The notes below the pieces were generated by a model, which made no database searches, had not been told where the DNA came from, and saw nothing but the letters and a program-made list of their open reading frames with translations. Below, piece by piece: positions 1 to 8,900 of a stretch of DNA of 64,000 bases. A program made the translations under genes and the position numbers. The stretch's first letter is position 1, and the number at the start of each line of letters is the position of its first letter. The DNA is taken from NCBI RefSeq assembly GCF_022921095.1, contig NZ_CP095053.1, positions 1,282,501 to 1,346,500 on the forward strand, given 5' to 3'. The DNA is from Hymenobacter aerilatus (lineage in GTDB: Bacteria; Bacteroidota; Bacteroidia; Cytophagales; Hymenobacteraceae).

Positions 1-149
1 GGGCCAATGGTTTGGGCCATGGCTTCGTCGTGCTTATTGAGCACAGCCTTTTCGGCGGCATCTTCTTTTTGCTTGTCGCTCTCCAGCGACAGGCAGGCGG
101 GTAGGGCGGCCAGCGTCAGCAGCCCAAGGAGGAAAGTGGACGTTCTCAC
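1..149 (-). CDS. Putative lipoprotein, N-terminus only (runs off window)
   Basis: Reading leftward from a GTG at 149-147, an open frame of 49 codons reaches the window edge. It begins with a signal peptide (VRTSTFLLGLLTLAALPAC), a hydrophobic run ending in a lipobox-like LPAC, so Cys19 would be lipidated. The mature part is charged and helical-looking (ESDKQKEDAAEKA). A TACCTTTG string, the Bacteroidota -7 box, lies only five bases before the GTG, which would give an almost leaderless transcript. Function unknown; most of the gene is outside the window. The opposite-strand frame over the same DNA looks like a shadow, because it has no recognisable features. Confidence 0.55.
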   Translation of the reverse strand, partial: MRTSTFLLGLLTLAALPACLSLESDKQKEDAAEKAVLNKHDEAMAQTIG

Positions 150-195
150 GCGGGCAAAGGTAAAGGAGGAAGTTGGAAAGGGTAGAAAAGTAGGA

Positions 196-221
196 GGGGA
201 GGAGGGTAGGGGGTGTGAGGG
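196..221 (+). other. G-tract run, potential G-quadruplex
   Basis: Four guanine tracts (196-199, 204-206, 209-213, 219-221) are separated by 2-5 bases, which fits the usual G3+N1-7 motif. It lies in the divergent spacer between the left lipoprotein gene and the response regulator and overlaps the outer arm of the palindromic repeat. Folding is inferred, not shown. Confidence 0.4.
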
Positions 222-370
222 TAGGAAGTTTGTCATCTTGAGCTTGCGAAGGACCTTATCACGGTAGAACGAGTCGTTGGTACGATGCTCGTTCTAGCAT
301 GAGAAGGTTCGTCGTCGCTTGATGCGCGGAATGCTGAGGATAGATGCGCTATCTTCCTACCCTCACACCC
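211..370. repeat. Palindromic repeat element, copy 1 of the GAAGGACCTT family
   Basis: The outer arms are an 18-bp perfect inverted repeat (211-228 and 353-370). The inner part carries the family core: GAAGGACCTT (248-257), GAACGAG and CTCGTTC around the centre, and a right arm that contains an extra block (about 309-331) absent from the left arm. Copy 4 (63070-63183) has the same unequal arms in the opposite orientation. The right end stops 17 bp before the response-regulator start codon, so the element forms that gene's upstream region. Confidence 0.75.
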
Positions 371-375
371 TTCCT

Positions 376-383
376 TATCTTTA
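376..383 (+). promoter_or_regulatory. Candidate -7 box for the response regulator
   Basis: TATCTTTA is one base from the Bacteroidota -7 consensus TAnnTTTG, and the same octamer occurs before paaA and the TetR gene. It ends 4 bp before the ATG at 388, so transcription would start at or next to the start codon (leaderless). No convincing -33 element is seen. Confidence 0.4.
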
Positions 384-387
384 CAGC

Positions 388-1065
388 ATGAAACTGCTGC
401 TCGTCGAAGACGAACCCAAGCTGGCCTCTTTTATTCAGAAAGGCTTTGCCAATGAAGGCTACGAGATTGAAGTAGCCTACGACGGGCGCGTGGGCCAGTC
501 GCTGCTGCGGCAGAGCAGCTACGCGCTGGTGATTCTGGATGTGAACCTGCCCTACCTCAACGGCCTGGAGCTGTGCCGCCTGAGCCGGCAGCTGCACCCC
601 ACCGTGCCCGTGCTGCTGCTCACCGCCCTCGACAGCCTCGACGACAAAGTATTGGGCTTCGAGGCCGGCGCCGACGACTACCTCGTGAAGCCCTTCGAGT
701 TTAAAGAGTTGCTGCTGCGCACGCGCGTGCTCACACGCCGCGCCACCGAGGCCAGCGCCGTGCGCCGCGTGTTGCGCATGGCCGACCTGGAACTGAACCT
801 GGAATCAAAAGTGGTGACTCGCAGCGGCCAGCGCATTGAGCTGACTACCAAGGAATACGCTTTGCTGGAATACCTGCTGTTGAACCGCGGCAAAGTGATT
901 TCGCGAGTGGATATTGCCGAGAAAGTGTGGGAGCTGAACTTCGACACCAACACCAACGTGATTGACGTGTACGTGAGCTACCTGCGCAAAAAGCTCGACA
1001 AAGGCTACCCCGTCAAGCTCATTCACACGGTAGTGGGCATGGGCTACGTGATGCGGGAAGGGTAG
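388..1065 (+). CDS. OmpR/PhoB-family response regulator
   Basis: A 225-residue two-component response regulator. The receiver domain (about 1-115) has the acidic pair in VEDE (Glu7/Asp8), the phospho-acceptor Asp51 in VILDVNLP, Thr79 and the switch Lys101 in LVKPF. A winged-helix DNA-binding domain follows (about 130-225; ELTTKEYALLEYLL, then VIDVYVSYLRKKLD and HTVVGMGYVMR). The start is placed at MKLLLVEDEP, because the upstream extension in frame lies inside the palindromic repeat and is not conserved receiver sequence. The histidine kinase follows 59 bp downstream. The CusR/CopR-like look and the RND efflux genes a few kb away suggest a metal or envelope stimulus, but that is inference. 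Confidence 0.93.
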   Translation: MKLLLVEDEPKLASFIQKGFANEGYEIEVAYDGRVGQSLLRQSSYALVILDVNLPYLNGLELCRLSRQLHPTVPVLLLTALDSLDDKVLGFEAGADDYLVKPFEFKELLLRTRVLTRRATEASAVRRVLRMADLELNLESKVVTRSGQRIELTTKEYALLEYLLLNRGKVISRVDIAEKVWELNFDTNTNVIDVYVSYLRKKLDKGYPVKLIHTVVGMGYVMREG

Positions 1066-1124
1066 GAAAGCATGGCCCCTGGCTTCTTTACAAGTTCACC
1101 ACCTCACCATTCACCACCTGTCTC

Positions 1125-2492
1125 TTGCTGATCCGGAATAAGCTGTTGTTGCGCTTTACGTTGCTGGTGGTGGGCATTCAGCTGGCGCTGTCAGCGTTTA
1201 TTTACTACTTCAGCGCGTTTTCGCGGGAGCAGCGCTACTACCATCGCTTGGAAGCCAAAGCAGTGTTGGCGGCGCGGCTGCTTATCCGGCGCGCCAACCT
1301 AGATACGGCCGTGCTGCACAGTTTCCGTCGTGCCGACCTGCTGACCATGCACCAGGAGTACATCGGTATCTACAACGAAGGCAACCAACTGCTGTACGGG
1401 TTGGGCAAACCGCTGCGCCCCGTGCCCGATTCTGTGTACCTCAACCAAATCAGGGGGCCACGGCCGGCCCATTTTCAGTTGGGCGGGCGCGAGGGGGTAG
1501 GCGTGCTGTACCAGCACCAGGGCCGGAACTACCGCGTGTTGCTGGTTGGGCAGGATGTGTTCGGGGCGCGGGAGTTTGCCAAGCTGCGCCTGCTGCTGCT
1601 AGTTGGCAATCTGGGTGCGCTGGTGTTGATTATCATGGCGGGCTGGTACTTCACCGACCAGGCTCTGCGCCCCATTGCTCGCGTGGTGCGGCAGGTGAAG
1701 CGCATTACGGCCTCCAACCTGAGCCGGCGCGTAGCCGAAGGCAACCGCCGCGACGAAATTGCCCAGCTAGCCATCACCTTCAACGAGATGCTGAGCGGGC
1801 TGGAGCAGGCTTTCGAGTCGCAAAAAAGCTTCCTGTCGCACGCCTCGCACGAGTTGCGCACGCCCCTGACCAACCTGCTGGGCACGCTAGAAACCTCCCT
1901 GGCCTACGACCACGACCTGGCCGAAGCCCGCCAGAGCACCGCGTCGGCCATGGAGGAAATCCGCCGCCTCATTGCCCTCACCAACGGCCTGCTGGCCCTG
2001 GCCAAGGCCGATGATACCGCTTTCCGGTGCGAGCCCGTGCGTCTGGACGAGTGCATGACGCAGGCCCTGACCATGTGCAAAACCAAGTACCCTACCCGCA
2101 CCATCCGGCTGGCGTTCGATGATCTGCCCGATGAGGTAGAGGACCCCTTTATGGTGATGGGCAATGCGCACTTGCTGACCACTGTGGTGTTCAACCTGCT
2201 CGACAATGCCTGCAAGTACTCCACGGGCACCGTGAGCAGCACGCTGGGGTATGCTAACGCCACCACTGTGCGCCTCACCATTGCGGATGCTGGCAGCGGC
2301 ATGAGCGCTGCCGAGCTGGCGCACATATTCGAGCCCTTGTACCGTGGCAACAACGGCCGCCAAGTGCCCGGCCATGGCCTGGGCCTACCCATCACCCGCA
2401 AGATTGTGCAGCGCCACGGCGGGCAGCTTACACTAGCATCGGTGCCCGGCGAGGGCACTACGGCCACCGTGCAGTTGCCGGGGGTAGGGTAG
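1125..2492 (+). CDS. Sensor histidine kinase
   Basis: A 455-residue membrane sensor kinase, partner of the preceding regulator. TM1 (about 8-29), an extracytoplasmic loop (30-153) without a recognised fold, TM2 (about 155-176), HAMP (177-230), a HisKA dimerisation domain with phospho-acceptor His242 in SHELRTP, then HATPase_c: N box with Asn361 (NLLDNACKYS), G1 DAGSGM (388-393), F box IFEPLYRG, G2 GHGLGLPI (416-423). The only plausible start in frame is TTG (1125), just before LIRNKLLLRF; no ATG in this frame lies upstream. The domain order matches CusS/QseC-like kinases. Confidence 0.92.
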   Translation: MLIRNKLLLRFTLLVVGIQLALSAFIYYFSAFSREQRYYHRLEAKAVLAARLLIRRANLDTAVLHSFRRADLLTMHQEYIGIYNEGNQLLYGLGKPLRPVPDSVYLNQIRGPRPAHFQLGGREGVGVLYQHQGRNYRVLLVGQDVFGAREFAKLRLLLLVGNLGALVLIIMAGWYFTDQALRPIARVVRQVKRITASNLSRRVAEGNRRDEIAQLAITFNEMLSGLEQAFESQKSFLSHASHELRTPLTNLLGTLETSLAYDHDLAEARQSTASAMEEIRRLIALTNGLLALAKADDTAFRCEPVRLDECMTQALTMCKTKYPTRTIRLAFDDLPDEVEDPFMVMGNAHLLTTVVFNLLDNACKYSTGTVSSTLGYANATTVRLTIADAGSGMSAAELAHIFEPLYRGNNGRQVPGHGLGLPITRKIVQRHGGQLTLASVPGEGTTATVQLPGVG

Positions 2493-2594
2493 AAGGCGCC
2501 AAAGCTGGGTTGACCTCTGTGGCTACCCCATGCGCTACTCTGAAATCCACGCTAGATTCCTTACTTCATTCAACACGCCCCGCAAGGTTAGCCG

Positions 2595-2602
2595 TATCTT
2601 TG
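2595..2602 (+). promoter_or_regulatory. Candidate -7 box of rluF
   Basis: TATCTTTG is an exact match to the Bacteroidota -7 consensus TAnnTTTG. It would give a leader of about 80 nt before the rluF ATG at 2688. The -33 region is weak. Confidence 0.5.
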
Positions 2603-2604
2603 CA

Positions 2605-2633
2605 GGCGGCCAATCCGTAGCGGACTGGCCGCC
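2605..2633 (+). promoter_or_regulatory. Strong hairpin in the rluF leader
   Basis: GGCGGCCAATCCG (2605-2617) and CGGACTGGCCGCC (2621-2633) form a 13-bp stem with one mismatch and a 3-nt loop, followed by a pyrimidine-rich stretch (CGCTTCTTTTACC). It sits immediately after the predicted transcription start, so it may be a leader attenuator. A terminator for the kinase operon is the alternative. Confidence 0.55.
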
Positions 2634-2687
2634 GCTTCTTTTACCGCTGGTTTAAGCACCCCGCACCAAGCGTTACGCTTTACTAAC

Positions 2688-3809
2688 ATGGCAATCAGAC
2701 TCAATAAATACATCAGCGAAAGTGGCGTGTGCTCGCGCCGCGAAGCCGACCGCCACATCGAGCAAGGCAACGTGACGGTGAACGGCAAGCGCGCCGCCAT
2801 CGGCGACCAGGTAACCAGCCGTGACCAAGTGGTGGTGAACGGCGTCCACATCGAGCCCCGGCCCGAGGAAGAGGCGGTGTACCTGGCCTACAATAAGCCC
2901 CCTGGCATCGTCACGACCACTGATTTGGGCGTGAAGGACAACGTCATCCGGGCCATTAAGCACACGGTGCGCATCTTCCCCATCGGCCGCCTCGATAAAG
3001 AGTCGCAGGGCCTGCTGCTACTGACCAGCAACGGCGACATCGTCAACAAAATCCTGCGCGCCGGCAACCAGCACGAGAAGGAATACATTGTGATGGTGGA
3101 CAAGCCCATCAAAGATGATTTTCTGGAAGCCATGCAAAACGGGGTGCCCATTCTGGGCGTGATGACCCAAAAATGCAAGGTGGTGAAGGAAACGTCCTAC
3201 ATTTTTCGGCTGACGCTGGTGCAGGGCATGAACCGCCAGATCCGGCGCATGTGCGAGTATTTCGGCTACGAGGTGGTGCAGTTGGAGCGCATCCGCATCA
3301 TGAATATCAGCATCAAGGGCCTGGGCCCCGGCGAGTGGCGCGAACTGCGCGAGAAGGAGCTGAAAGTGCTGTTTGAAATGATTGAAGATTCGAAAGGCAC
3401 CGACGACGGCCGCACGCCGCGCCGCCGCAAAGTCGTATCGACGGCCGCCCAGTGGGGCGACCGTTCGGGTCCCAAAACAGCTCGCCCTATCACCGGCCGG
3501 GCCGATATCGTGCGTCCCGCCTTCGACCCCTCCCTGCGTGACGAAGCTCCTCGCAAAGCCAAGTCCCTACCTGCCGGCACCTGGCTCGACAAAGACTCTA
3601 CGCGGCCTGGCGCAAAGCCCAAGCGGCTGGTTACGGCCGGCCGCAGCGTCGCCTCCGGTCGTCCTACCGATAAGACCGGCCCCCGGCCCGGCAAATCAGC
3701 TGGCCCGAAAAGCAGCCCCCAAAGCGCCGCTAAGCGTCCGGCCAAAGGGGCTGGCAAACCTGCCAAGGGCAAATCCAGCGGTAGCCGCGGAGCCAGCCGG
3801 AGCCGGTAG
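2688..3809 (+). CDS. rluF: 23S rRNA pseudouridine synthase RluF-like, with basic tail
   Basis: A 373-residue RsuA/RluB/RluF-family pseudouridine synthase, expected to modify U2604 of 23S rRNA as in E. coli RluF. An S4 RNA-binding domain (about 1-50; [18 protein letters not shown]) is followed by the catalytic domain with catalytic Asp103 in [18 protein letters not shown], the RluF-like blocks [14 protein letters not shown] and [18 protein letters not shown], and a C-terminal GEWREL motif. From about residue 236 the protein continues as a long, low-complexity Lys/Arg/Pro/Ala/Ser-rich tail of about 135 residues, absent from the E. coli enzyme; it probably binds RNA. Monocistronic, with its own promoter and a strong terminator. 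Confidence 0.9.
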   Translation: MAIRLNKYISESGVCSRREADRHIEQGNVTVNGKRAAIGDQVTSRDQVVVNGVHIEPRPEEEAVYLAYNKPPGIVTTTDLGVKDNVIRAIKHTVRIFPIGRLDKESQGLLLLTSNGDIVNKILRAGNQHEKEYIVMVDKPIKDDFLEAMQNGVPILGVMTQKCKVVKETSYIFRLTLVQGMNRQIRRMCEYFGYEVVQLERIRIMNISIKGLGPGEWRELREKELKVLFEMIEDSKGTDDGRTPRRRKVVSTAAQWGDRSGPKTARPITGRADIVRPAFDPSLRDEAPRKAKSLPAGTWLDKDSTRPGAKPKRLVTAGRSVASGRPTDKTGPRPGKSAGPKSSPQSAAKRPAKGAGKPAKGKSSGSRGASRSR

Positions 3810-3880
3810 CGCGCCGCCTTTGTCTCGACTCTTTACTATTTGATTCTGCCGAAAAATAGAAAATACCGTCTGGCGAGCTG

Positions 3881-3927
3881 TTTTAAACGTTGCGGCCCAC
3901 TGCTTCAGTGGGCCGCAACGTTTAAAA
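3881..3927 (+). terminator. Intrinsic terminator-like hairpin after rluF
   Basis: A perfect 22-bp inverted repeat (3881-3902 and 3906-3927) with a 3-nt CTT loop. The arms begin with TTTT and end with AAAA, so it can act in both directions. Confidence 0.75.
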
Positions 3928-4149
3928 CTGATTCGACTGCTAGGGTTACGCTACGCTGAAAGCCGCTCTACTAGAGGAGTTATTTACGGTAGAAGTGTTC
4001 CGGCGCCGTGGTGCCCGGCGCAAGGTGGCGCTCTAGGTAGAACAGCCGCTTCACCTCGGCTTGTAGTCTTTTTTAATCTTTTCTAATGTTATTCTAAGAC
4101 GGCTCTAACGTCGGGTGGGTTGTTTTGTAGTATACAAGCCCAAAAACCG
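3928..4149. other. Intergenic stretch with a possible gene remnant
   Basis: No complete gene is seen. On the minus strand a frame ending in TAA at 3982-3980 reads EVKRLFYLERHLAPGTTAPE then HFYRK, which looks more protein-like than random sequence. It is closed upstream by an in-frame TAA, has no ATG and could start only at an internal GTG, so it may be a decayed 3' end. The rest (4060-4149) is AT-rich and probably holds the promoter of the next gene. Confidence 0.25.
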
Positions 4150-4455
4150 ATGCCACAAGAAAACCGGCATATTATGCTGATTTGGATGCTGTTGGGAGCG
4201 TTGCTGCTGTCGACGGCGCTAAACTGCTACCTCGTGCTGCCCCAGAACGATACCGCCTGGGTAGGCTGGCTGGAGGCCGACGACGAGGAGGAAGACGACG
4301 ACATGCCCAGCGTGCCCAATGCCACTGAAGAACTGCGTCTTACGCGGGCGATGTTGGCTCGCTGTCAGGCCGAACATTTACGTAAGGATAGTTTGCTGAT
4401 AAGTGAAGCCGGGCGCAAGCTTTCGGCAACGGCTGCGGCCGCCTCAGACCTCTGA
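4150..4455 (+). CDS. Small membrane-anchored protein, unknown function
   Basis: About 101 residues. A short basic N-terminus (MPQENRHI), one transmembrane helix (about 9-29; IMLIWMLLGALLLSTALNCY), a very acidic stretch (EADDEEEDDD), then a helical, possibly coiled-coil C-terminus (ATEELRLTRAMLARCQAEH). I do not recognise the family. The longer frame would start at a TTG (4120) without a better signal. It lies just upstream of the efflux adaptor and the two may be co-transcribed. Confidence 0.5.
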   Translation: MPQENRHIMLIWMLLGALLLSTALNCYLVLPQNDTAWVGWLEADDEEEDDDMPSVPNATEELRLTRAMLARCQAEHLRKDSLLISEAGRKLSATAAAASDL

Positions 4456-4510
4456 CAACCAGAGGCTATTCTTGATTGCGCATCACTTTTTCTACTTTAT
4501 TTTTCTCTCC

Positions 4511-5662
4511 GTGTCTCTTTCGGATTCTTCTCTTCGCCAGTTCTGCTGGTTTGTTTTGCCGCTGGCCGCTGCCATGCTAGGCAGCTGCTCTGAAAAAAGC
4601 CAGGCCGATACCACGAAGTCGGAAGTGCCAAAGGTGCCGGTAGTGCAGCTGGCCCCCCGCGACACCATCCTGCACCACGACTATGTGGCCGATATTGAAG
4701 CGGTGCGCAACGTGGATGTGCGGGCGCGGGTGCCTGGTTTCCTGGAGCATATTTACGTGGATGAAGGGCAGGTTGTGAAAAAAGGCCAGCCCCTGTTTCG
4801 CATCAACGCCAGTGAGTATAAAGAGCGCGTGGCCAGCTCGGCCGCGGCCGTGCGCAATGCCCAGGCCCAGGAGCAAGTGGCGGAGCTGGAGCTGAACCGC
4901 GTACAGATGCTGGTGAAGAAGAACATTATTGCGTCTTCGGAGCTGGATGTGGCGCAAGCCAAGCTGCGCGCCGCCCAATCGACAGTGCAGGAGGCCCGCG
5001 CTACACGTGCCAATGCCAGCTTAAACCTGTCGTACACGCTCATCAAAGCGCCTTTCGATGGCATCATCGACCGAATTCCGCTGAAAACGGGTAGCCTCGT
5101 CGACAACGGCACGCTGCTCACTAGCGTGTCGGACCAGGGGGCCGTGTATGCCTACTTCAACGTGGCCGAGAATGAGTACCTGGAGTACGCCAAAGCCCGC
5201 CAGCGCAATACGCGTACCTCCAGCGACTCCGTAACGCTGCTACTGGCCGACGGTACGACCTACCGCCACGGCGGCCGCATCGAAACGCTGGAGGGCGAGT
5301 TTGAGGAAACCACCGGCTCCATTGCGTTCCGGGCGCGCTTCCCCAACCCCGAAGGGCTGCTCAAACACAACGCCAGCGGCCGGGTACGCCTCCAAAACGC
5401 CGTGAAAGATGCCCTGCTAGTGCCCCAGCGGGCCGTGTTCGAGACCCAGGACAAAAACTACGTGTTTGTGGTAGGACCAAACAGCAAAATCAGGCAGCAA
5501 GCCTTCACGCCCCAGGCGCGCCTGTCGGACTTCTACATTGTGAAGGCGGGCCTGAAGCCCGGTGAGCGGATTGTGTACGAAGGCGTGCAGGACCTACGCG
5601 ACGGCAACACCATTCAGGCCCAGCCCGTGGCCATGAAAACGCTGCTGGCCGAAGCCCCATAG
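4511..5662 (+). CDS. RND efflux periplasmic adaptor (MFP), lipoprotein
   Basis: Membrane-fusion protein linking the RND pump to the outer-membrane factor. The GTG at 4511 gives a clean lipoprotein signal (SLSDSSLRQFCWFVLPLAAA, lipobox MLGSC, Cys26), about 383 residues. The ATG at 4403 would add a basic/aromatic extension and overlap the preceding gene, so it is unlikely. AcrA/MexA-like order: lipoyl half-motif around RVPGFLEHIYVDEGQVVKKG, alpha-helical hairpin (SSAAAVRNAQAQEQVAELEL onward), second lipoyl half (YTLIKAPFDGIIDRIPLKTG), beta-barrel and membrane-proximal domain. First gene of the efflux operon. Confidence 0.88.
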   Translation: MSLSDSSLRQFCWFVLPLAAAMLGSCSEKSQADTTKSEVPKVPVVQLAPRDTILHHDYVADIEAVRNVDVRARVPGFLEHIYVDEGQVVKKGQPLFRINASEYKERVASSAAAVRNAQAQEQVAELELNRVQMLVKKNIIASSELDVAQAKLRAAQSTVQEARATRANASLNLSYTLIKAPFDGIIDRIPLKTGSLVDNGTLLTSVSDQGAVYAYFNVAENEYLEYAKARQRNTRTSSDSVTLLLADGTTYRHGGRIETLEGEFEETTGSIAFRARFPNPEGLLKHNASGRVRLQNAVKDALLVPQRAVFETQDKNYVFVVGPNSKIRQQAFTPQARLSDFYIVKAGLKPGERIVYEGVQDLRDGNTIQAQPVAMKTLLAEAP

Positions 5663-5910
5663 TTAGAACGAATTACCCTCTTTCTTAAGGAGGATGCCCG
5701 CAGGGCGGGGTGGTAAACGCCGTTTAACGAGGCTACCTGTTTGGCTTTTCTAGTCTCTAGTTATCTAGTTCTAGCATTGTCCTGACGTTTTTACCACTCC
5801 GACCTTCAGCCACCCCTCTTTAAAAAAGGAGGGGAACTAGCCTAGCTTTTTAGCCCTAGCTTCTAGCCTCCCTTCCCCACTACCTCACCTAAGCATTCCT
5901 ACCCTCCCTT
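5663..5910. other. Intergenic spacer inside the RND operon with repeat module copy 1
   Basis: A 248-bp spacer. It contains a hairpin (CCCCTCTTT 5813-5821 / AAGGAGGGG 5826-5834) followed by CTAG-rich DNA (5835-5870). The same arrangement recurs at 9103-9155 before the outer-membrane factor. A related AGAACGAATT string lies at both 5665 and 9093. No gene is seen. Confidence 0.55.
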
Positions 5911-8900
5911 ATGTTCGATATATTCATTCGCCGGCCGGTACTGTCGCTGGTTATTTCGTTGGTTATCGTGTTTCTGGGCTTGCTAGCCCTGATTCAGCTA
6001 CCCATCACGCAGTTTCCCGACATCGTGCCGCCGTCGGTGACCGTAACAGCGCGCTACACTGGCGCCAACGCGGAGGTATGTACCAAAGCCGTGGCCACGC
6101 CTCTGGAGCGTGCCATCAACGGGGTGCCGGGCATGTCCTACCTCACCTCGGTGAGTACCAACAGCGGCATCACACTTATCACCGTGTTCTTCCAGGTAGG
6201 CACCGACCCCGACCTGGCGGCCGTGAACGTGCAGAACCGCGTGCAGACCGTAATCGACGAGCTGCCGGAAGAAGTAATTAAGGCCGGTGTAAGCACCGAG
6301 AAAGAGGTGAACAGTATGCTGCTCTACCTCAATATTATGAGCGATGACAAGTCGGTGGGGGAGAAGTTTATTTACAACTTCGCCGATATCAACGTGTTGC
6401 AGGAGCTGAAGCGGATTGACGGGGTAGGCTTCGCCGAAATCATGGGCTCGCGCGAGTACTCCATGCGCGTGTGGCTGCAACCCGACCGCATGGTGGCCCT
6501 GAATGTGTCGGCCGACGAGGTGATTGAGGCCATCCGGGCGCAGAACGTGGAGGCGGCCCCCGGCAAATCGGGCGAAAGCTCGGGCGGCGCCGATCAGGAA
6601 TTGCAGTACGTGCTGCGCTACACGGGCAAGCTATTCGAGCCCAAGCAGTACGAAAACATTGTGGTGCGTGCTACCCCCGATGGCTCGGTGCTGCGCCTCA
6701 AAGACGTGGCCCGCATCGAGTTCGGCTCCCTCAACTACAGCATGACCTCCAAGATTGACGGGCGGCCCTCGGCGGCCATCATGCTCAAGCAGCGCCCCGG
6801 CTCCAACGCCTCGGAGGTAATTGCAAACGTGAAAAAGCGCATGGCCGAGCTGAAAGGCACGAGCTTCCCGCCCGGCATGACCTACAACATTGCCTACGAC
6901 GTGTCGCGCTTCCTCGATGCCAGTATCCATGAGGTGATGCGCACGCTGGTGGAGGCCTTTGTGCTGGTGTTCCTGGTGGTGTTCATTTTCCTGCAAGACT
7001 GGCGCTCTACCCTGATTTCGGCGCTGGCCGTGCCGGTGGCCCTAGTGGGTACGCTGTTCTTCATGCAACTGCTGGACTTTAGTATCAACCTGCTCACGCT
7101 CTTCGCGCTGGTGCTGGCCATTGGTATTGTGGTCGACAACGCCATTGTGGTGGTGGAAGCCGTGCACGTGAAGATGACTGAGGACCACCTGAGCCCCAAG
7201 GAAGCCACGTTTGCGGCCATGCGCGAGATTGGCGGCGCCATTATCGCCATCACGCTGGTGATGTCGGCGGTGTTCGTGCCAGTGTCCTTTATGGATGGTC
7301 CGGTGGGCGTGTTCTACCGACAGTTCTCGCTTACGCTGGCGTTTTCTATTGTGATTTCGGGTATCAACGCCCTCACGCTCACCCCCGCGCTGTGCGCGCT
7401 GCTGCTGCGCCATGCGCCAGAAGGTGAGCAGAAAGGTCTACTGGGCCGCTTCTTTGGCGGATTCAACCGCTACTACGAGGGCCTGGCCCTGCGCTACCAA
7501 CGGCTGGTGCGCGTGGTGGCCAACCGCCGCGTGGTGACTATCGGGCTGATGCTGGTATTCTTTGTGGCTACCTACGGCATCACCACCATCCTACCCACCG
7601 GCTTCATCCCAACTGAAGACCAGGGCATGATTTACGTGAACGTGACCACGCCGCCCGGCGCCACCGTAGAGCGTACCGAGAAGGTGCTCGACGAAGTACA
7701 GCGCATTGCCGAAAAGCTGGGACCGGTGGAATCGGTATCGACGCTGGCTGGGTACAGCCTGACTACGGAAGTGGCCGGTGCCTCTTACGGCATGGGCATG
7801 ATCAACCTGAAAGCCTGGGACGAGCGTGAGGAGTCTGTACAGGACCTGATTGCCCAGCTAGAGGAGAAAACGCGCTACCTAAAAGACGCCGATATTCAGT
7901 TCCTACCCCCGCCCACGGTGCCGGGCTTCGGTAACTCCAGCGGCTTCGAGCTACGCCTACTCGACCGTACCGGCCGAGGCGACCTGCAACAGACTGCGCA
8001 GGTTTCGAACGATTTTATTGCAGCGCTGGAGAAAACGCCCGCTGTGGGCTCGGCCTTCACCAGCTTCGACGCTAGTTTCCCGCAGTACCTCATCCATGTA
8101 GACCAGGAGCAAGCCGCTAAAAAGGGTGTGACTATCGACAAGGCCATGAGCACGCTGCAAACCCTAATGGGTTCGTTCTACGCCTCCAACTTCATCCGCT
8201 TCGGGCAGATGTACAAGGTGATGGTGCAGGCCGCGCCCAACTTCCGCACCAAGCCCGAAGATGTGCTGAAGATGTACGTGAAAAACGACCGAGGCGAGAT
8301 GGTGCCCTACTCCACCTTTGTGCGCTTGGAGCGCGTGTACGGCCCCGAGCAGCTTACGCGTTACAACATGTACACCTCGGCCATGCTGAACGGCGACGCC
8401 GCCAACGGCTTCTCCTCAGGCGACGTGATTAACACCGTGGCGCAGGTAGCCGCCAAAGAGCTGCCCCGTGGCTACAGCTACGAGTGGTCGGGCATGACGC
8501 GCGAGCAGGTGCTGTCCGGCGACCAAGCCCTGTACGTGTTTGCGGTGGTGCTCTTGTTTGTGTACCTGCTGCTGGCTGCCCAGTACGAGAGTTTCCTGCT
8601 ACCGCTGCCGGTTATTCTGAGCTTGCCGGCTGGTATTTTCGGAGCGTTTCTGTTCCTGAAGCTGCTGGGGCTGGAAAACAATATCTACGCCCAGGTGTCG
8701 CTGGTAATGCTGATTGGCCTGCTGGGTAAAAACGCCATCCTTATTATTGAGTTTGCGGTGCTGCGCCGCAAGCAGGGTGCCTCCGTGCTGGATGCGGCTG
8801 TGGAGGGTGGCTACTCCCGCCTGCGCCCCATCCTGATGACCTCCTTCGCCTTCATTGCCGGCCTGCTGCCGCTCACCATTGCCACTGGCGCCGGTGCGCT

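Noticed and set aside
7..267. 86-residue plus-strand frame at the left edge
   Set aside because: It is the antisense of a better minus-strand lipoprotein start and then runs through repeat DNA.
4403..4510. ATG at 4403 as start of the efflux adaptor
   Set aside because: It would overlap the upstream gene and put about 36 extra residues before a normal lipoprotein signal; GTG 4511 fits better.
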